Made by a program: the position numbers and the translations under genes. A DNA stretch of 64,000 bases from Saksenaea vasiformis B4078 (taxonomy: Eukaryota > Mucoromycota > Mucoromycetes > Mucorales > Saksenaeaceae): NCBI GenBank assembly GCA_000697055.1, contig JNDT01002278.1, forward strand, positions 114,983 through 178,982. Reading direction: 5' to 3'. Below the pieces are notes generated by a model that saw only the letters and a list, made by a program, of their open reading frames with translations, searched no databases and was not told the DNA's origin. Below, in pieces: positions 12,505-24,998 of this stretch (position 1 is its first letter; the number at the start of each line of letters is the position of its first letter).

Positions 12505-14042
12505 TACATCTCCGAAATTATTGGGTGCAGCTGCTCTTTTGTATATTATATATATACTGTTTCGAAACAATAACGATCGACGGACATACCAAAGTCGCTT
12601 TTTTTTTTGCCATGTGTTCACATAGATCACGCTTTACCATGACAAACAAGGCAAGTTGTTAAATGATATTCGCACTGTCGAAAATAAGCAAGAAGAATGG
12701 CACCTTCATATTTCAGTTACAGAAGATGTTGTACTACATTGCTGATCTCTATTTTTAAACTAAATACTATCAGATGCCAATCGTCCAATCGCTTACGGTT
12801 CCTTGTCGCTGTTATCTTTTGTTATTTTGTTCTCCCTTTTCTTAGAAGATCGACCGAGTCTGTGCAAGGGCCATGAAGTACTGTGTTTATGAAGAAACGA
12901 CTGTCTGCCTATCTTTCTTGTGACACGAAAGAAGTACGACATATATTACATACATTTCCTTCTATAGGAAAAAGAAATTGTGCATTGATAACAATTTGTT
13001 GTATCCTGTATGCAAAAGTGATTCAGAACAAAAGATATGCTTAGGGTGCCTCTATCTTTGACGTAAATAGGAAAAACCGTCGAAAACGGAATGGGCCACA
13101 AAAACCGAAAACAAACCTTGCCAAATGATTGCTGGTCCGAAACGTAGTTCTTTTTTCCTTCTTTTAATGCCACTATTTCTCATTTTCTCTTCTATTATAA
13201 AATACACTTATTCCCATTGTACAAAACAGACAATAAAAGAAATAGGTCGTATGATTCTAATCATCTTAGTTGTGGGGTGAGTAAAAAAGAACAGCGAAAA
13301 GGTACCCTAACACGAGGTCAGTGTAACCCATATGCTACATGTGCCTCGGTCTTTGGTATTCACCGAGGCAAATGAACGTGAAGTTACTCAGACCATCAAA
13401 ACCATTCAAATGTAGTAGTAAGGTTCTAAACTCAGCATAAAGCAAGCGTTATCGGAGATGAACTTTTCAGCCAGCATCCGGAAAGTGGATCGGGTAAAGG
13501 AATTATCGAATGATTTTCGGGAGTGAAAAAAGGGGATCTTTACAGAAAGGAAGAGAACCATCGCGACAGTGTGAGAAAGCGAGAAAGAGAAAAACAGAGA
13601 GAGTTATGCTTATTGTTGCCAGGTACAAGATGGATCACGTTTCGTTAGGAAAAGTTGGGAGATTTGCCACTGAAAATCTTAGCCAATCATGAAACTGAAT
13701 GGTAATGGAGGTACTTTTTTCAGTGATACTCTCTTTTCCTTCTCACTCAAAACTCTCACTCTCCTCATCATTTTTGTGTAGCATACACACACAAGCTCAC
13801 CCCCAAATTTTCAACCTCCTTGGTTACCTCACACTTCACACTCCCTTTCTTTCTCCCCCCCTCATAAATTGGAAATCGGGCCTTAACTACTTCACATCTT
13901 CTTTCTTTTCAACACTTTTTATTTTCCCTCTCTTTCTCATTATTTGATGATCTTTTAATTGTCATCCATTTGTCCTTCTTTATACATACATTTATCTTTT
14001 TTTTAACACATATAGTGCGCTTTTTGTTTTTTATTATCAATC
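12505..14042. other. Intergenic / promoter of zinc-finger gene
   Basis: About 1.5 kb without a recognisable gene. It contains a perfect 9-bp hairpin (listed separately) and, from about 13720 to 14040, a CT-rich tract leading to the start codon of the GATA/PHD gene, consistent with a long 5' leader. Confidence 0.45.
13342..13370. repeat. Perfect 9-bp hairpin
   Basis: TGCCTCGGT at 13342-13350 and its exact reverse complement ACCGAGGCA at 13362-13370 flank an 11-nt loop. It could be a binding palindrome upstream of the zinc-finger gene or a structured RNA element; nothing in the sequence decides this. Confidence 0.5.
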
Positions 14043-14166
14043 ATGAGTTTCTCGCGAATCATGCCACAGATCCAACCTTTCCCTCAAGACGTCTATGCAC
14101 AGCCATTACTGGATTTGCAGCACCCGTACCCTATCTATCGACCGGCTTATCATTATCGGACATCTG

Positions 14167-14197
<31 letters not shown>

Positions 14198-16170
14198 CAC
14201 TTCTTCCAATTCTTCATCAAGCGCACGTCAATCCAAGGCAGCTACTCGACTACCCGAAGAGTCACCTGTCGTAGTTCCTTCCATGTCACCTTGTGCAGAT
14301 TATCACTCGCTTGCATCTTACTATTACCTTGGTGCCGGTATCTATGATCGTCAATTACCTGTAGCCATGTCGGCTTCCAATGTAAGTAAAAAAACCCCTT
14401 CTTTTTTTTTCCCTTTTTTCCTCCCGCTTCCCGCTCCTACCTAATGAGGGGAAGGGGTTGTGTGTAAAACAATTTAGGAATCTAATCGGCGCTTTTTTTT
14501 TGCTTAATTTTTGGTACCACCAGCCTTATCACGTTCTGCATCAACCAGTAGCTGTGCATCCACCTATCCATCACACACTTGAAAATGCAACCATCACGTA
14601 TGATACGGTGGTTGAACAAAACCAATCGCAGAAAGATTTGGTCAAGGATGTTTTTTTCTCACCGGCTATGATCACGTCCATGACGACAGCAGCAACCACA
14701 ACAACCACCACGGCGACGACGCGTGCCACTTCACCTTCAGAAGCTTCCACGTGTTCTCAAAGTGACGATAGCGAGTCAGAAGTGGATTCACCTAAAATGA
14801 CACCTTCGGATGTCTTGCTGGAAAAAGAAGAGCATATGCTGTTCTTTACCGGCTTTGATCTTCCGGAACCATTGGAAGAGGAAAGAAAAGTCAAACCCTC
14901 TTTTTCATTGTGTCTTCAAGATGCTGAGCCATCCCACTGTTTCTTAAAAAACCCAGATGCAGCCGACCACCTACCTACACCACCTGCCGATTTCGATTAC
15001 ATTCAACTCGAAGATTCGCTTAAACGCAAACGATCCTCGTTCTTGTCTTCGGAGTTATGCCAAAAAAAGCACAAGCAGCAGTGGGGACAACAGTCCACTC
15101 CCCCTGCATCGCCTGCAGAAGACCCTCTCTTTGACAACGATGGTTATTTTGATGATGCCTCAGCTGAAGAATCCTCTGACGATGAGGAAGATCAAAAATC
15201 AATGACAACGTAAGTTCTTTCTTTCTTTCTTGCTTTCCTTTTTGTACGATGGGCTGATTTTTTAATTCAATGAACAGCGCGATGAACCATCACCTGTGTT
15301 CGGGATTTCAATCCTTCTCCTCTTTGGACGATGATTCGTCCGCCTTATCGCCTGCGTGGGAAGCACACCGTGTAGACCTCTTTGACGAAGAGGAGGAACA
15401 TGAAGTAGATGAGGTTACATCGGAAGAAGAGGATGAAGAAGACGAGGAGGACGAGGATGAAGAGGAGGTGGAGAATCATAATCATAATAATGCGGAGGTC
15501 GACGATGATGACGACGAGGAAGGTGTGGTACGACCGAATGAATCGGAACAAGTGGAATCCCGACCTACCGCACAACCTACGATTTATCAAAAATTGACCA
15601 AGGCAAACATTGATTGGTGTCGTTACTGTGGCACTACGGAAGGCGTGAATTGGAGACCTGGTCCATGGGGGAAAAGAACATTGTGCAAGTAAGTTGTTGA
15701 TTTCTTCGGTATAGGTTGTCATGGTAACTGACCCTCCATTTTTTTATAGTAAACATGGATGTGATTATAAAGGCTATGGCTTTGCATGCAAGTTGCCTCG
15801 TTTGGATCTGACGGGCTTTGTTCATGAATCCATTGATGACCGTGATCGACCTGTTTTGCAACTCTTTTGTTCGGTATGCCATCGTCAGGAATCTTGGAAC
15901 GGCAATGTCTTGGTTCGTTGTGAAGGTTGTCCCAAGGCTTACCATCAAAAATGCTGTCCTACCGAATTGACGGATGAATTCGTTGCCAGCGATGCCCCCT
16001 GGTTCTGCGGCTCATCTTGCTGCAAAAATCCCCGCCGTAAACGGATCGTCGTTGAATTACCGCGCAAACGACTCCCACTCATGTGTGCTCCCAAGAATAA
16101 TAACACACCAGTTGAAAATAGTAATAGCCATACCCGCATACGCTCTCTGCGCGACACCTCTTCACGCTAA
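14043..16170 (+). CDS. GATA-like / PHD zinc-finger regulator
   Basis: Four exons (14043-14381, 14524-15209, 15278-15688, 15750-16170) encode 618 residues. The first about 450 residues are low-complexity: a Thr run encoded by a TAC/CTA repeat, Ser/Thr runs and two long Glu/Asp runs. Then comes a GATA-type finger: C456-x2-C459-x18-C478, followed by NKHGC, with WRPGPWGKRTLC as in GATA factors. The fourth metal ligand would be His481 or Cys483 rather than the usual second Cys of CNAC. Next is a PHD finger (C519-x2-C522-x13-C536-x2-C539-x4-H544-x2-C547, then WFCGSSCC). The 15689-15749 intron interrupts the Asn codon directly after Cys478 of the GATA finger. The likely role is a chromatin-associated regulator; target unknown. 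The 142-nt first intron is longer than usual here. Confidence 0.8.
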
Positions 16171-17200
16171 TTTCCTTTCCTTTTTCGTACAGTACTTTTC
16201 CCTTTGTTTTCGTTTTCTTTTTGTGTACATAACTTTGATTTTCTTTCTTGTCCTTACTTTCTTTGGTTATGATCCCTAAAACAGGGAACTTTCGATGTAT
16301 CTGTTTACAAAAAGGAATTTTTATTTTTTTTCTTCTTCTTTTTTCTTTTTTTTATTATTCATTCAAAGTAGAGAAATCTTTCGTAAATAAGAATCAATGT
16401 CTTAAAAAGTAATAGCATCTATTTTTCCATGGTGACGAAAAAAAGAAAGAAAGAAAAATGACGCACAAGATCCGTCTGTTTCGGTCATGTAACTTTTGGT
16501 AACACTCCTCAACCGCAAATACGGCAATTGGCACACGTGCCCATCACTATTTTATGTGGACCTTTCTCTGTCTGTCTCTCTCCCCTTACAAACCGCATGT
16601 AAGACAGCATAAAACAAGCAAAAGTTACGTATCGCCTTTTCTTCTGTGTGTACGACAATCAAGACGTCCGTGTCATAGCACGTTGTTAAAATCCCACCTT
16701 TGTGCTATCAAACCCCTTATCTGCCGTAGATGCACGACCCGACAATCGGGTCTTCAAAAACCTACAAAATAGACTTTTAAACTACTAGCGTGACCACGGC
16801 AGCCGATGGAGATCAGATATATACATCGTGTTTCAAGATGACTTCTACTTCGGTATTATCAATGACCGCAGTTTCCAAAAAGAAAACAGTGGCCGTTGCT
16901 TCGGCTAAGAATTAAAAGAAAATAAAGCCGCACAAGTATTTTTAGCCTGATAAAAACGAGAGTACACAAAACTATACTTGACCGTGGCCAGTTTAGCTCT
17001 CAGAACAGTAACTTCCCATTTGTGGTATAAGCGAAATAAGTTCCCCGGAGACAGGTGGTCAACCTAAAGCAAACACACATATCTCATGCGAAGCAGGAGA
17101 ATGATGACTTCATCGAGAAATTCATTGTATGTTCTTCACTTCTACTCGAATGGAATGACAGCCGAATTAGTATTTGCTTAGAAACTTCAATCCTATCAAA

Positions 17201-17347
17201 ATGGATATTCATCTGGCTACGTGGGTTTGTATCACTGGCCTAGAGGATATCACGGATGAGACGGTTCTAGAAGAGAGCTTCAGTTCACAGATCAAACTAG
17301 TTACTCTCGAGGGTAACCTTGTGCGTATTTTTTGTGGGTACGGTTAA
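17201..17347 (+). CDS. Possible exon, unknown protein
   Basis: A 48-residue open frame beginning MDIHLATWVCITGLEDITDE, followed by TVLEESFSSQIKLVTLEGN. The pattern (hydrophobic strand, acidic helix, hydrophobic strand) looks coding and loosely recalls the first half of an RRM. A possible donor GTGCGT lies at the LV codons, but no downstream exon could be joined with confidence. It may be a decayed exon. Confidence 0.25.
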   Translation: MDIHLATWVCITGLEDITDETVLEESFSSQIKLVTLEGNLVRIFCGYG

Positions 17348-18007
17348 ATAGAATTTAGAAGTGCCACGTCTTTGGAAAACAACCCTAAATGAAGAAATGT
17401 AGTGAAAAATGCCGAAGTCGAGAAGAACTGGAGCACGGTTGCGCATATGTAAATTGATAGGTGTGAGTATTAATGTGCGCAAGAAGTCAAACAGTCTGCA
17501 CTCCAAAGCGTAATAAGACGTCATGTCCACCGGAGGGCCTAAACGATAAAATCCCTCAGCCTGTGGTTACTGCTGAACGCCGCCTCAACCAGGCGCTGGC
17601 GTCTGTAATAGCCGACGTTTGCTATATAAATAGCTATTTGTTGCATATGGGTGTGTACTCTTTCCTCAAAGATGAGCTTTGAGCAAAACATAGCAGCAAA
17701 AGCGGTCACCTGCAAGTACGTATAAGGTACGGTTGGCTTGGATGGGGATCAAGGGCTGGATCCCGCTGGGGAATTACTAAGGGTTCTCCAAAGAAACTGG
17801 AGTGTCCCTAGTAGCTCTCGTAAGGAAAAAAAAAAAAAGAATAGGAATTACTTTTAATCCAAAACTGTGAAAAATCACAGGTTGTGCAGGGTTGGTCATC
17901 AAATATGTGGGAATATTGATTCCTGAGACTTAGCCGTCCTTGTAAATGGACAATGAGCTATCTTCAGTAAGGGTCTCTTTAAATATGTATTGAAAACAGG
18001 GCGATAA

Positions 18008-18205
18008 GGGCTCAGAAGAAATCTGACGTTCAAATATTGTGGAACTTGTGATATCCTCTTTCGCATGCTTATGAGCAGCGGAACTAAGCGAAAACACGCA
18101 TTGCGAGACCTAATGGGGGATTTCCTCCAAACAACGTTAAGCAAAGAAATCGATGTCGAACGAAGTGTAATTGAAATTGTACAGTCGCTCGACGCTCCAG
18201 GATAA
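18008..18205 (+). CDS. Possible exon fragment, unknown protein
   Basis: Sixty-five codons open after a stop, without an obvious Met start, ending in TAA. The text (SSGTKRKHALRDLMGDFLQT, then LSKEIDVERSVIEIVQSLDA) has the composition of a charged helical protein and reads better than the overlapping antisense frame. No family recognised. It could be the last exon of a decayed gene. Confidence 0.22.
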   Translation, partial: GLRRNLTFKYCGTCDILFRMLMSSGTKRKHALRDLMGDFLQTTLSKEIDVERSVIEIVQSLDAPG

Positions 18206-19043
18206 AACTGAACAAACAGGTGTGATGCGCTTTTGATACAGCCCTCCCGTACGAGAGGTACCAAGAAGCTTATCTTATTTTTTGAGGAATCAAATTTCCA
18301 GCGCTACAGACTACGCCTGTAATATAGAGTACAATTTCTTTTAGATAAAAGTGGCTCCTAATAGAAACTGGCCTATTTTATCAACAAAGCAAAATAACCC
18401 TGTCAGTACCGTATTTTACAACGTGTAAGCAGTTCAGCCTTAACGTAGTCGAAAACCCTGTGAAATATAACTACGTTGAGCGCTTAACAGAGCTGGATTG
18501 CCCATTTCCGCGACATCTTTGGACAAAAACGAGTAATCTGCACAAACGCTTCGCATTACCAAAGAGGTGTCCATGTCGTGTCTGAGATTTTTGTCAAGGA
18601 AATAAGGAAGATGGATAGCTGCAGGAGACAAATACTAATGACTACACCTAGTACCGGCACATAATCAACGACAGTCGCAGCTCGCTGTCGTGAGCTTAAT
18701 TGGGAAGTATAAATTTGTTATTCTTACAGCTCTTACGATTGGAATGATGCCTACCATGTTTGATACGGTGAACTGATTAAGTAGCGGTACAGAAATAAGA
18801 AATAAATCGCAAAGACGATATACCGCAGCAACATGCGTTTGATGGTCAATACAGGTGTAACCGACGGCGCCGTTGTAGTTAAGAGATTGGATTCGAGTAT
18901 CGGCACGAAAGCCAAAGGTAATACATTATAACGTGAAGGGCCATGCCGGTAAATCAACCTGAATTACCAGCCTTAAAAATTTATCACCCGCATATACGCC
19001 TCCACAAAAGCAATCCAGTCTTGTCTCCAAGCACCCCACTGCC

Positions 19044-21097
19044 ATGGCAACCATTCAAGCTTCCGCTGATGTTATGGAAACTATTACTACAATGCGTACT
19101 TAATGACGATGCGCCGATGATTAGATTCTCTGACTTCTCACCTACTGAGCTGCGCCAAGAATGTCCAACTTGCGCGCCTGAGTCATTTCGTTCACAATTA
19201 CAGGCATTGTATCCTAGAGGCCGAACCTTTGGTAACAATAGCGGGAGAGCTACAAAATTTTTGGCAGAGGAAGTTTACTAGCAGATCTCGAGAGCGTAAT
19301 ATGGATAAGGTCAGTTGTTTTGTGCCTTTTGAAAACTTCAGAGATAGTTAAACCGCAGGGTTATAGACCAGTGCTATAGTGGACGCCGAACGAGTAGATT
19401 GGATAGCGCTTGCGAATGAGAAAGTTCAAGTGAGGATTTGGGCAATGCATGCTTACCGCTCAAACTCATTAACATGTAACCAAAGGGGAGAAATCGAGCA
19501 AGAGCTGTAGTTCTGCCTCCGGAACTCCTCGTACCGACTGATATCTTGGAACCGCTGCATGATTACGTAGCAAGAACCGTCAGTGTTTTGATAAACTATA
19601 CGTGTAGTAGAGTTCTAACTTGTCATAAAGTCTAAGGGTGAAAGGATGGCTATCCCGGATCCTCCGGTTGGTTTGGCGAACGGCGGTTACCAACTGAGTC
19701 TGTATCGGTACTGTGCCACCCTGCTTGGACAGCAAAAATTGACCAAAGGACAGCGTTCCTACCTTCAGTACGTTCCAAATTTTAGCGGATGCTTCTTATT
19801 ACTTTCTAACGCGGCTTGATAGTGCTGCCTTATCGGCGATCATGAACACAATTAGCACGTCTGAAGGTGTTGCTTTGTCGGATTACATTGGGCACGATAC
19901 GCTCAATATGTTGAAGGCACGCGGTCAGGTTGCTCAACTTAGTGCCGCTCCTACCGATCCTGCCGTCAAGTCGCTCATTGAGCGCACAAGCGAGGTAAAT
20001 ATTGCATGTGTGACGAACAGACGTATTGTTTACTGATCAGCTTTTAAAACCCTCAACTAGGTGTACCATCAGAGCGGAGTGATGGGGTTGCGAGGACTCG
20101 TCTGTCAGGAGCGGCTCCAGCTTCTTGAGCACGGTGAGTACAATGCCTGTTCCGAGGTCCTCCTCACTGCGGACATCATCGATTACATGTAAGTATTTAC
20201 TGTTAGTATATATTCTCTATTCTCATATTTTGTTTCACAAAGCCTGAATCTTGTGCAGTTCTCGAAGCCTGAACCAGAACCTACAGAGGCAGAGAACCTT
20301 CACGCTTGGCATGAGGTGATCACGACGTTGTTCCGAGGATCATCGATTAGAGTGAGGATGTAAGTCTAGGCAACGGATACGTCACCGAAAACAATCTCAT
20401 CCCTTATTTGAAGTGGGGAGACAGTGTCCACGGCGACGAAGGTAGCCCGCCGAAAGACAGAGGTGCAACTGGGCAACACATCCAACAACGTGTCTGGTAA
20501 CAAGATCGATATGTTGCTTAAGAGCCCGGTCGGCGATGGCACAAGCCTGGTGGAGCTGGTCTCGAACGAATTCAAGCGTGAAGGGACCGATGACGAGAGC
20601 ACTTTTGTTCAACAGAACAAAAACGTCCGGACAAACGCCGTCATTCTGGCGAGTCTCGTCGATCGATTCGGCTTAGGCAGGGATCACCTCTTTGATCCCT
20701 TAGCAATCGACGCTGTAGGCAAGTGATGAACGTCTCGGTAAGATAACATCAGCTAACAAAGAGGTGACAGGCCACCGTGCCTATATGTATAAAGTCTTCC
20801 GCCACGATGATGTGTTCGTCGCCGCCAAAGCAGCAGAACAATGCCTGTCGCTGCCCCGCAACTTGTCGGAATTCGAAGAATTCCTCGAAAAGGATATCTT
20901 GACGATGCTTGTCAATTATCGGGTAAGTAATAGTATATCCGCTTATATTTTGTTAATCCGTTCTCTAGCGTCACTATGTAGAAATTGCGGAGAAAATCGA
21001 GCATATGACGGATTTGCGCCGCAAACGCAGGATTGACCAGTTGTCTGGCGGCTGTGAGGAAGGAGAGAGGAGCCCTCGTCTTTTCTTTTCCAAATAG
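19044..21097 (+). CDS. Unnamed family, PD-(D/E)XK-like core
   Basis: Eleven exons (19044-19095, 19125-19309, 19367-19429, 19486-19566, 19631-19767, 19823-19994, 20061-20188, 20243-20359, 20414-20718, 20762-20922, 20969-21097) join in phase to 509 residues. No named domain recognised. Residues 340-366 (SGNKIDMLLKS ... VELVSNEFKR) place Asp344 about 20 residues before Glu364-x-Lys366, and QQNKNVRTN follows at 378-386; this spacing and the strand-turn-strand pattern are those of a PD-(D/E)XK nuclease core. A C-terminal motif (YMYKV ... LSLPRNLSEFEEFL) recurs in the protein at 45.8-46.5 kb. Intron 1 would be only 29 nt, and intron 9 uses a GC donor (GCAAGT). Alternatives are a non-enzymatic nuclease fold or an unrelated fold; the gene model is more certain than the function. 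Confidence 0.6.
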
Positions 21098-24000
21098 AAC
21101 CGTTTTCCTGCGTTCGGGTTTCTCGCGGTCAAAACCGATGATTGATATCTCGATGCTACTTTGTTGCGAAAAGCTCGGCACGTCTGCGTGAAATATGATG
21201 TACCAAGTAGCTATATATGCACTATACCTCCAGTTTATATGATCTCCTTTTCTTTTATTGGTTGCCAGCCTTTTTGTGCTTATTTCTTTCTTTCTTATTT
21301 TTTATGATTTTTTATGCCTTTTATGTCTCTTACCTTCCATACTTATCGTTTTCGTGTCAATATATATGTGTTATAGTAATGATCGTGGGCCAAAGGTCAT
21401 GACGAACTGTAAGTTCTATTTCTCGATATAAAAGCTTAATAGACCATGTGCGGTAAGTGGCACCTTTGCTAACGGAAAATCCTCCAGTGTTGTCATTCTC
21501 ACTTAATCATCCTTGTCTTTTCGCGCTCTTCCCCTAACATCGTATCATGGTTCTTCTGCGGCTGGGATACTTCCGTGCTCTCTTCAAGGTTTTCAATGCC
21601 CACCCAGCATGAAGTAAACGGGTCTAGCGACAGCTATATCATTGTGCAGGAAATGCTGTCTTCCTTATATGCAAATCCATCAGCATTGGACTCGTCTGCC
21701 TTCAACATTACAGAAGAAAATTCGTGGTGAGGGCATTTTAACTTTACGGTCTCCACACTTGTTTCTTGTGTCCTTAAATTGCGCAGAAACGGGATCAGTG
21801 ACGATACAGGGACGTATATTTCCTCCCCACCATTATTAACGGCAACTTCCTGTTAGATTCACCCAGCTTTCAACGGCTTTGTAGTTCATGAGAATTACAA
21901 TGGTCTTGTCTTATCTTTGCTGCCTCCTGCTTTCAACGTTATAATCAGGCCTCTTCTCTGCTCTGGCGATCCGTTTCCACCTGTCCCGATTGATCCCCAT
22001 CTCAATGATCCACCTGATCCCTATCATCAAGCGACGCCAAAAGTATAATGTTGTTTTGCGATGCGCCATTCCCTTTTAAGATGCACATAATATTCAGGCG
22101 GTAGTCTGGCTTGCCGATCCCGCATAAATATCACATCCTCAATAGTTTCCGTCTGCAAGGACTGCTCTATTTGCCAATAGGCAGTACCACGGATTCACTT
22201 TATCTCCTTTTCTATCTAATCAAGCAGTCGGCCGTAGCTTAGCACAATTGTTCTTTCCCCTCCCCGATATCTTTCACTCCACACATAGTTTCACAGTAGC
22301 TGTTCTCCAATTCCTCGCTATCCGCATGTCCAGAATCGCCTTCTCATCTGCAGGACAATTTTCACTTGTCATGCTCGCTGGTCCTTGCTGCACGCAACGA
22401 TTTTTATGGCTCTTACGTCAAGACGTACAGTATATATCACAACACCCACGTATCATTATTGACCGTATCCCGAGAAAGGAGTTGTCAATGAGCTGACGTG
22501 CTAACTGCTCTCAATCTAATTTGACTATATCGCCAGCGTGGTGGAAAGATGGCCCATATAGGTGACATTTCGACTCAAGGGTCATAGTGCTCGGTGCATA
22601 CGATGTTTTCTAAATTATACAGACGGAATTTTTGCCAGCTGAGTATGTCACGTTAACCTAATTATGATCGTTCCTGATTCTAGTTCTATTGTCAGCAAAG
22701 TTACATGCTTCTAGTACCTATATATCATAAAAAAAGTGATCGCTGCCAACCTACTCCGTCGGTATGACAAGCGTCGTCGCAAATTTTAGTTGCTAAAGAT
22801 CCATAGTCTGCCTTTCGGTGGCAGTACGTATATCAGCTAAGTTTACTCGTCATATATTGCCGATATTTGCTCTCAGTGGAACACCTTTCACGTATGTCAT
22901 CGAGCTTGCAGAGCCGATGCACCATGCACCAACGGTTCATTCCGGCTACGAGATTTCTGATAGCTCTTCATGTGCTCTACGGACCGCAAAAATTTCACGA
23001 GCATAAAATTAATCATTGGGATCCGCATTCGACTGCAATCCATACCTGGGCACCTAGACGGGCACGTAGGCCCAGTCCATTATTCTTATGGGCTTGCATT
23101 TGGTCCAATGGTGTGACCTGCTCTTGGTGCTTGAAGCATGCGTTTGATTGCGCAAGTTATCCAACACCTGTAGAATATCAAAGGAGTAAGAAAGGCGGAT
23201 ATCCACAAGTTTTGTAGATATGAAACCGTTTTCCCAATCAAAAGATGACGAATAAATATGCAACGTCCGAGCGGCCGCCGATTTTCTAAGAAATATGGTT
23301 GATCGAAATGATCGCTGCTGTACGATAGTACAAACGCTTCTAAAGAGGACGCACTCATTTTATTTACACAGGGTCTTTTGAAAGAGACGACATGTGATGT
23401 GCGAACGTGCAGCATTCACTCAACTTTCGGACGTTCTGATGAGACACGACCATCCTCCAAAGCAAATCAAATGAACCGTTACAAAAAGAACACACCAAAG
23501 GACCAAAGGGTGTGAGAAGAGACGGTTTCGATGTTATTTTATATGCAGAAATAGGAAGATGGATATTGCAGTTACTCAATCTTGACGGAACTAGTATAAT
23601 AATTGGCTGAGAACAGTACTACTTTGTGCAAGGATGATGTTGCGTTTTATGGATATTTAACAATACTATTTATACAAGCATGTAATAATCCCCAATCACT
23701 GCATATCTACAGCAAATAGTGATTGCAATGTCGTATACGGAATCCAGAGGGATACAGCGACAGAATCTATAATCACTGCTGGCCACAACAACTTCCTGAT
23801 GCATGAATTTATCTGTACCAATCATCGTACCTTTTTCTTAGGAGCCATACCAAATTCTCGGCCCGGAGATCAATAAGGTTTAGGGCAGTTTCGGTGAGTG
23901 TGGCGCTTGTGCAGGTATGGCTCCAAAAAGTGCGGGTCCGATTAGATACGGCTCTTAAACGGCACACCGTGATCACGTGAATTCTACGTCACAGAATTTA

Positions 24001-24260
24001 GTTGAGTCATAACATGATCTGCGCAGTTGTACTCGTCATTTCCGAAAGCCAGATGGATCCAAGAGCAGAGTTGTGAGGTCTTCATTATCCTCCCACTTTC
24101 GATCAATCGAACAACGGCAGCGTGAAAATATTCCGATGGTCTCGCAAAGCGTATAATCTACCCTTCCGCTACTATTTCTCATAAGTCTGCGGACTCTACG
24201 TCAGGTGAAGCATCTCGTAAAGCAATGTGTATACATGCAAATCCATTTTTTTTTTTTCAG

Positions 24261-24397
24261 AGCCAGTACAGCCTATGTGGCAGGAGAATAGCAGCCAACT
24301 TTGGCTTTTATTGTCCTTTTGCATATGGCCATTCGAGCAGCAGCAGTGTGTTTCGCGGGCCGTTTGGCAACCGGACACAACCTGCTTTTCGAGTACT
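24261..24397 (+). repeat. Direct repeat copy A (about 137 bp)
   Basis: From AGCCAGTACAGCC to TTTTCGAGTACTG. Preceded by T-run plus CAG, like a 3' splice site. Copy B begins about 240 nt downstream and lacks an internal stretch of about 20 bp present here. Confidence 0.7.
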
Positions 24398-24499
24398 GTC
24401 TCTTGGAGCTTTGCAGCCTTTCTGACTTTTATGCCAGGTAAGCTACTCTCTTCCCAGCCAATATGTACATATGCTAACTACTTTTTCATTATCCTTCAG

Positions 24500-24617
24500 A
24501 GTCGATACAGCCCGTGTGGCGTGAGAATGGCAGCCAAGTTCGGCTTTTATTGTCCTTTTGCACATGGCCATTCGAGCAGCATTTGACAACCAGACACGGC
24601 CTGCTTTTCGAGTAACG
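24500..24617 (+). repeat. Direct repeat copy B (about 118 bp)
   Basis: Diverged copy of 24261-24397, from AGTCGATACAGCC to TTTTCGAGTAACG. The preceding spacer starts with GTAAGC and ends in GCTAACT...CTTCAG, so it could splice as an intron between two duplicated exons. Changes between the copies are not concentrated at third codon positions, which argues against present coding. Confidence 0.7.
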
Positions 24618-24998
24618 AGTTCATTGAGCTTTGACCTGTGCAAGTTTGACCACTCGTCGCCTCCGTGTTCTTTGTATCTAGAGTATTTGTATAATAGCTT
24701 CTCATGTCCATATTTATTCCATCTCTTGCATCGATCATTACCTGTCTCCAATAGATTTGCCACGCAGATTGTGGTACGAAAATATGTGCCCAGTTAAAGA
24801 TTTTATTACCCGAACAAAGTACTATACTACAAGAAAGGAGACATAACGTCTTATGATAAAGCTACGTGAACCGCTGTGTGTGTGCGTAAATATTCCGGGC
24901 TATCGCGTAAAAAGAGGCCTGAGAATCGATCAGGACTTTTGGCTGGGGAAGCCCTAATGCATCACATTAATACATAAAGAGGTGTACATGGCCTAAGA

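Larger units (their letters stand above)
16171..19043. other. Decayed or gene-poor stretch
   Basis: Nearly 3 kb with only short frames. T-rich DNA directly follows the zinc-finger gene. Two fragments with protein-like composition are listed separately (17201-17347 and 18008-18205). No complete gene, RNA gene or intact transposon was recognised. Confidence 0.4.

Noticed and set aside
22248..23579. ORFs of 62-116 codons at 22.2-23.6 kb as genes
   Set aside because: They overlap each other on both strands with no conserved motif and no usable splice junctions.
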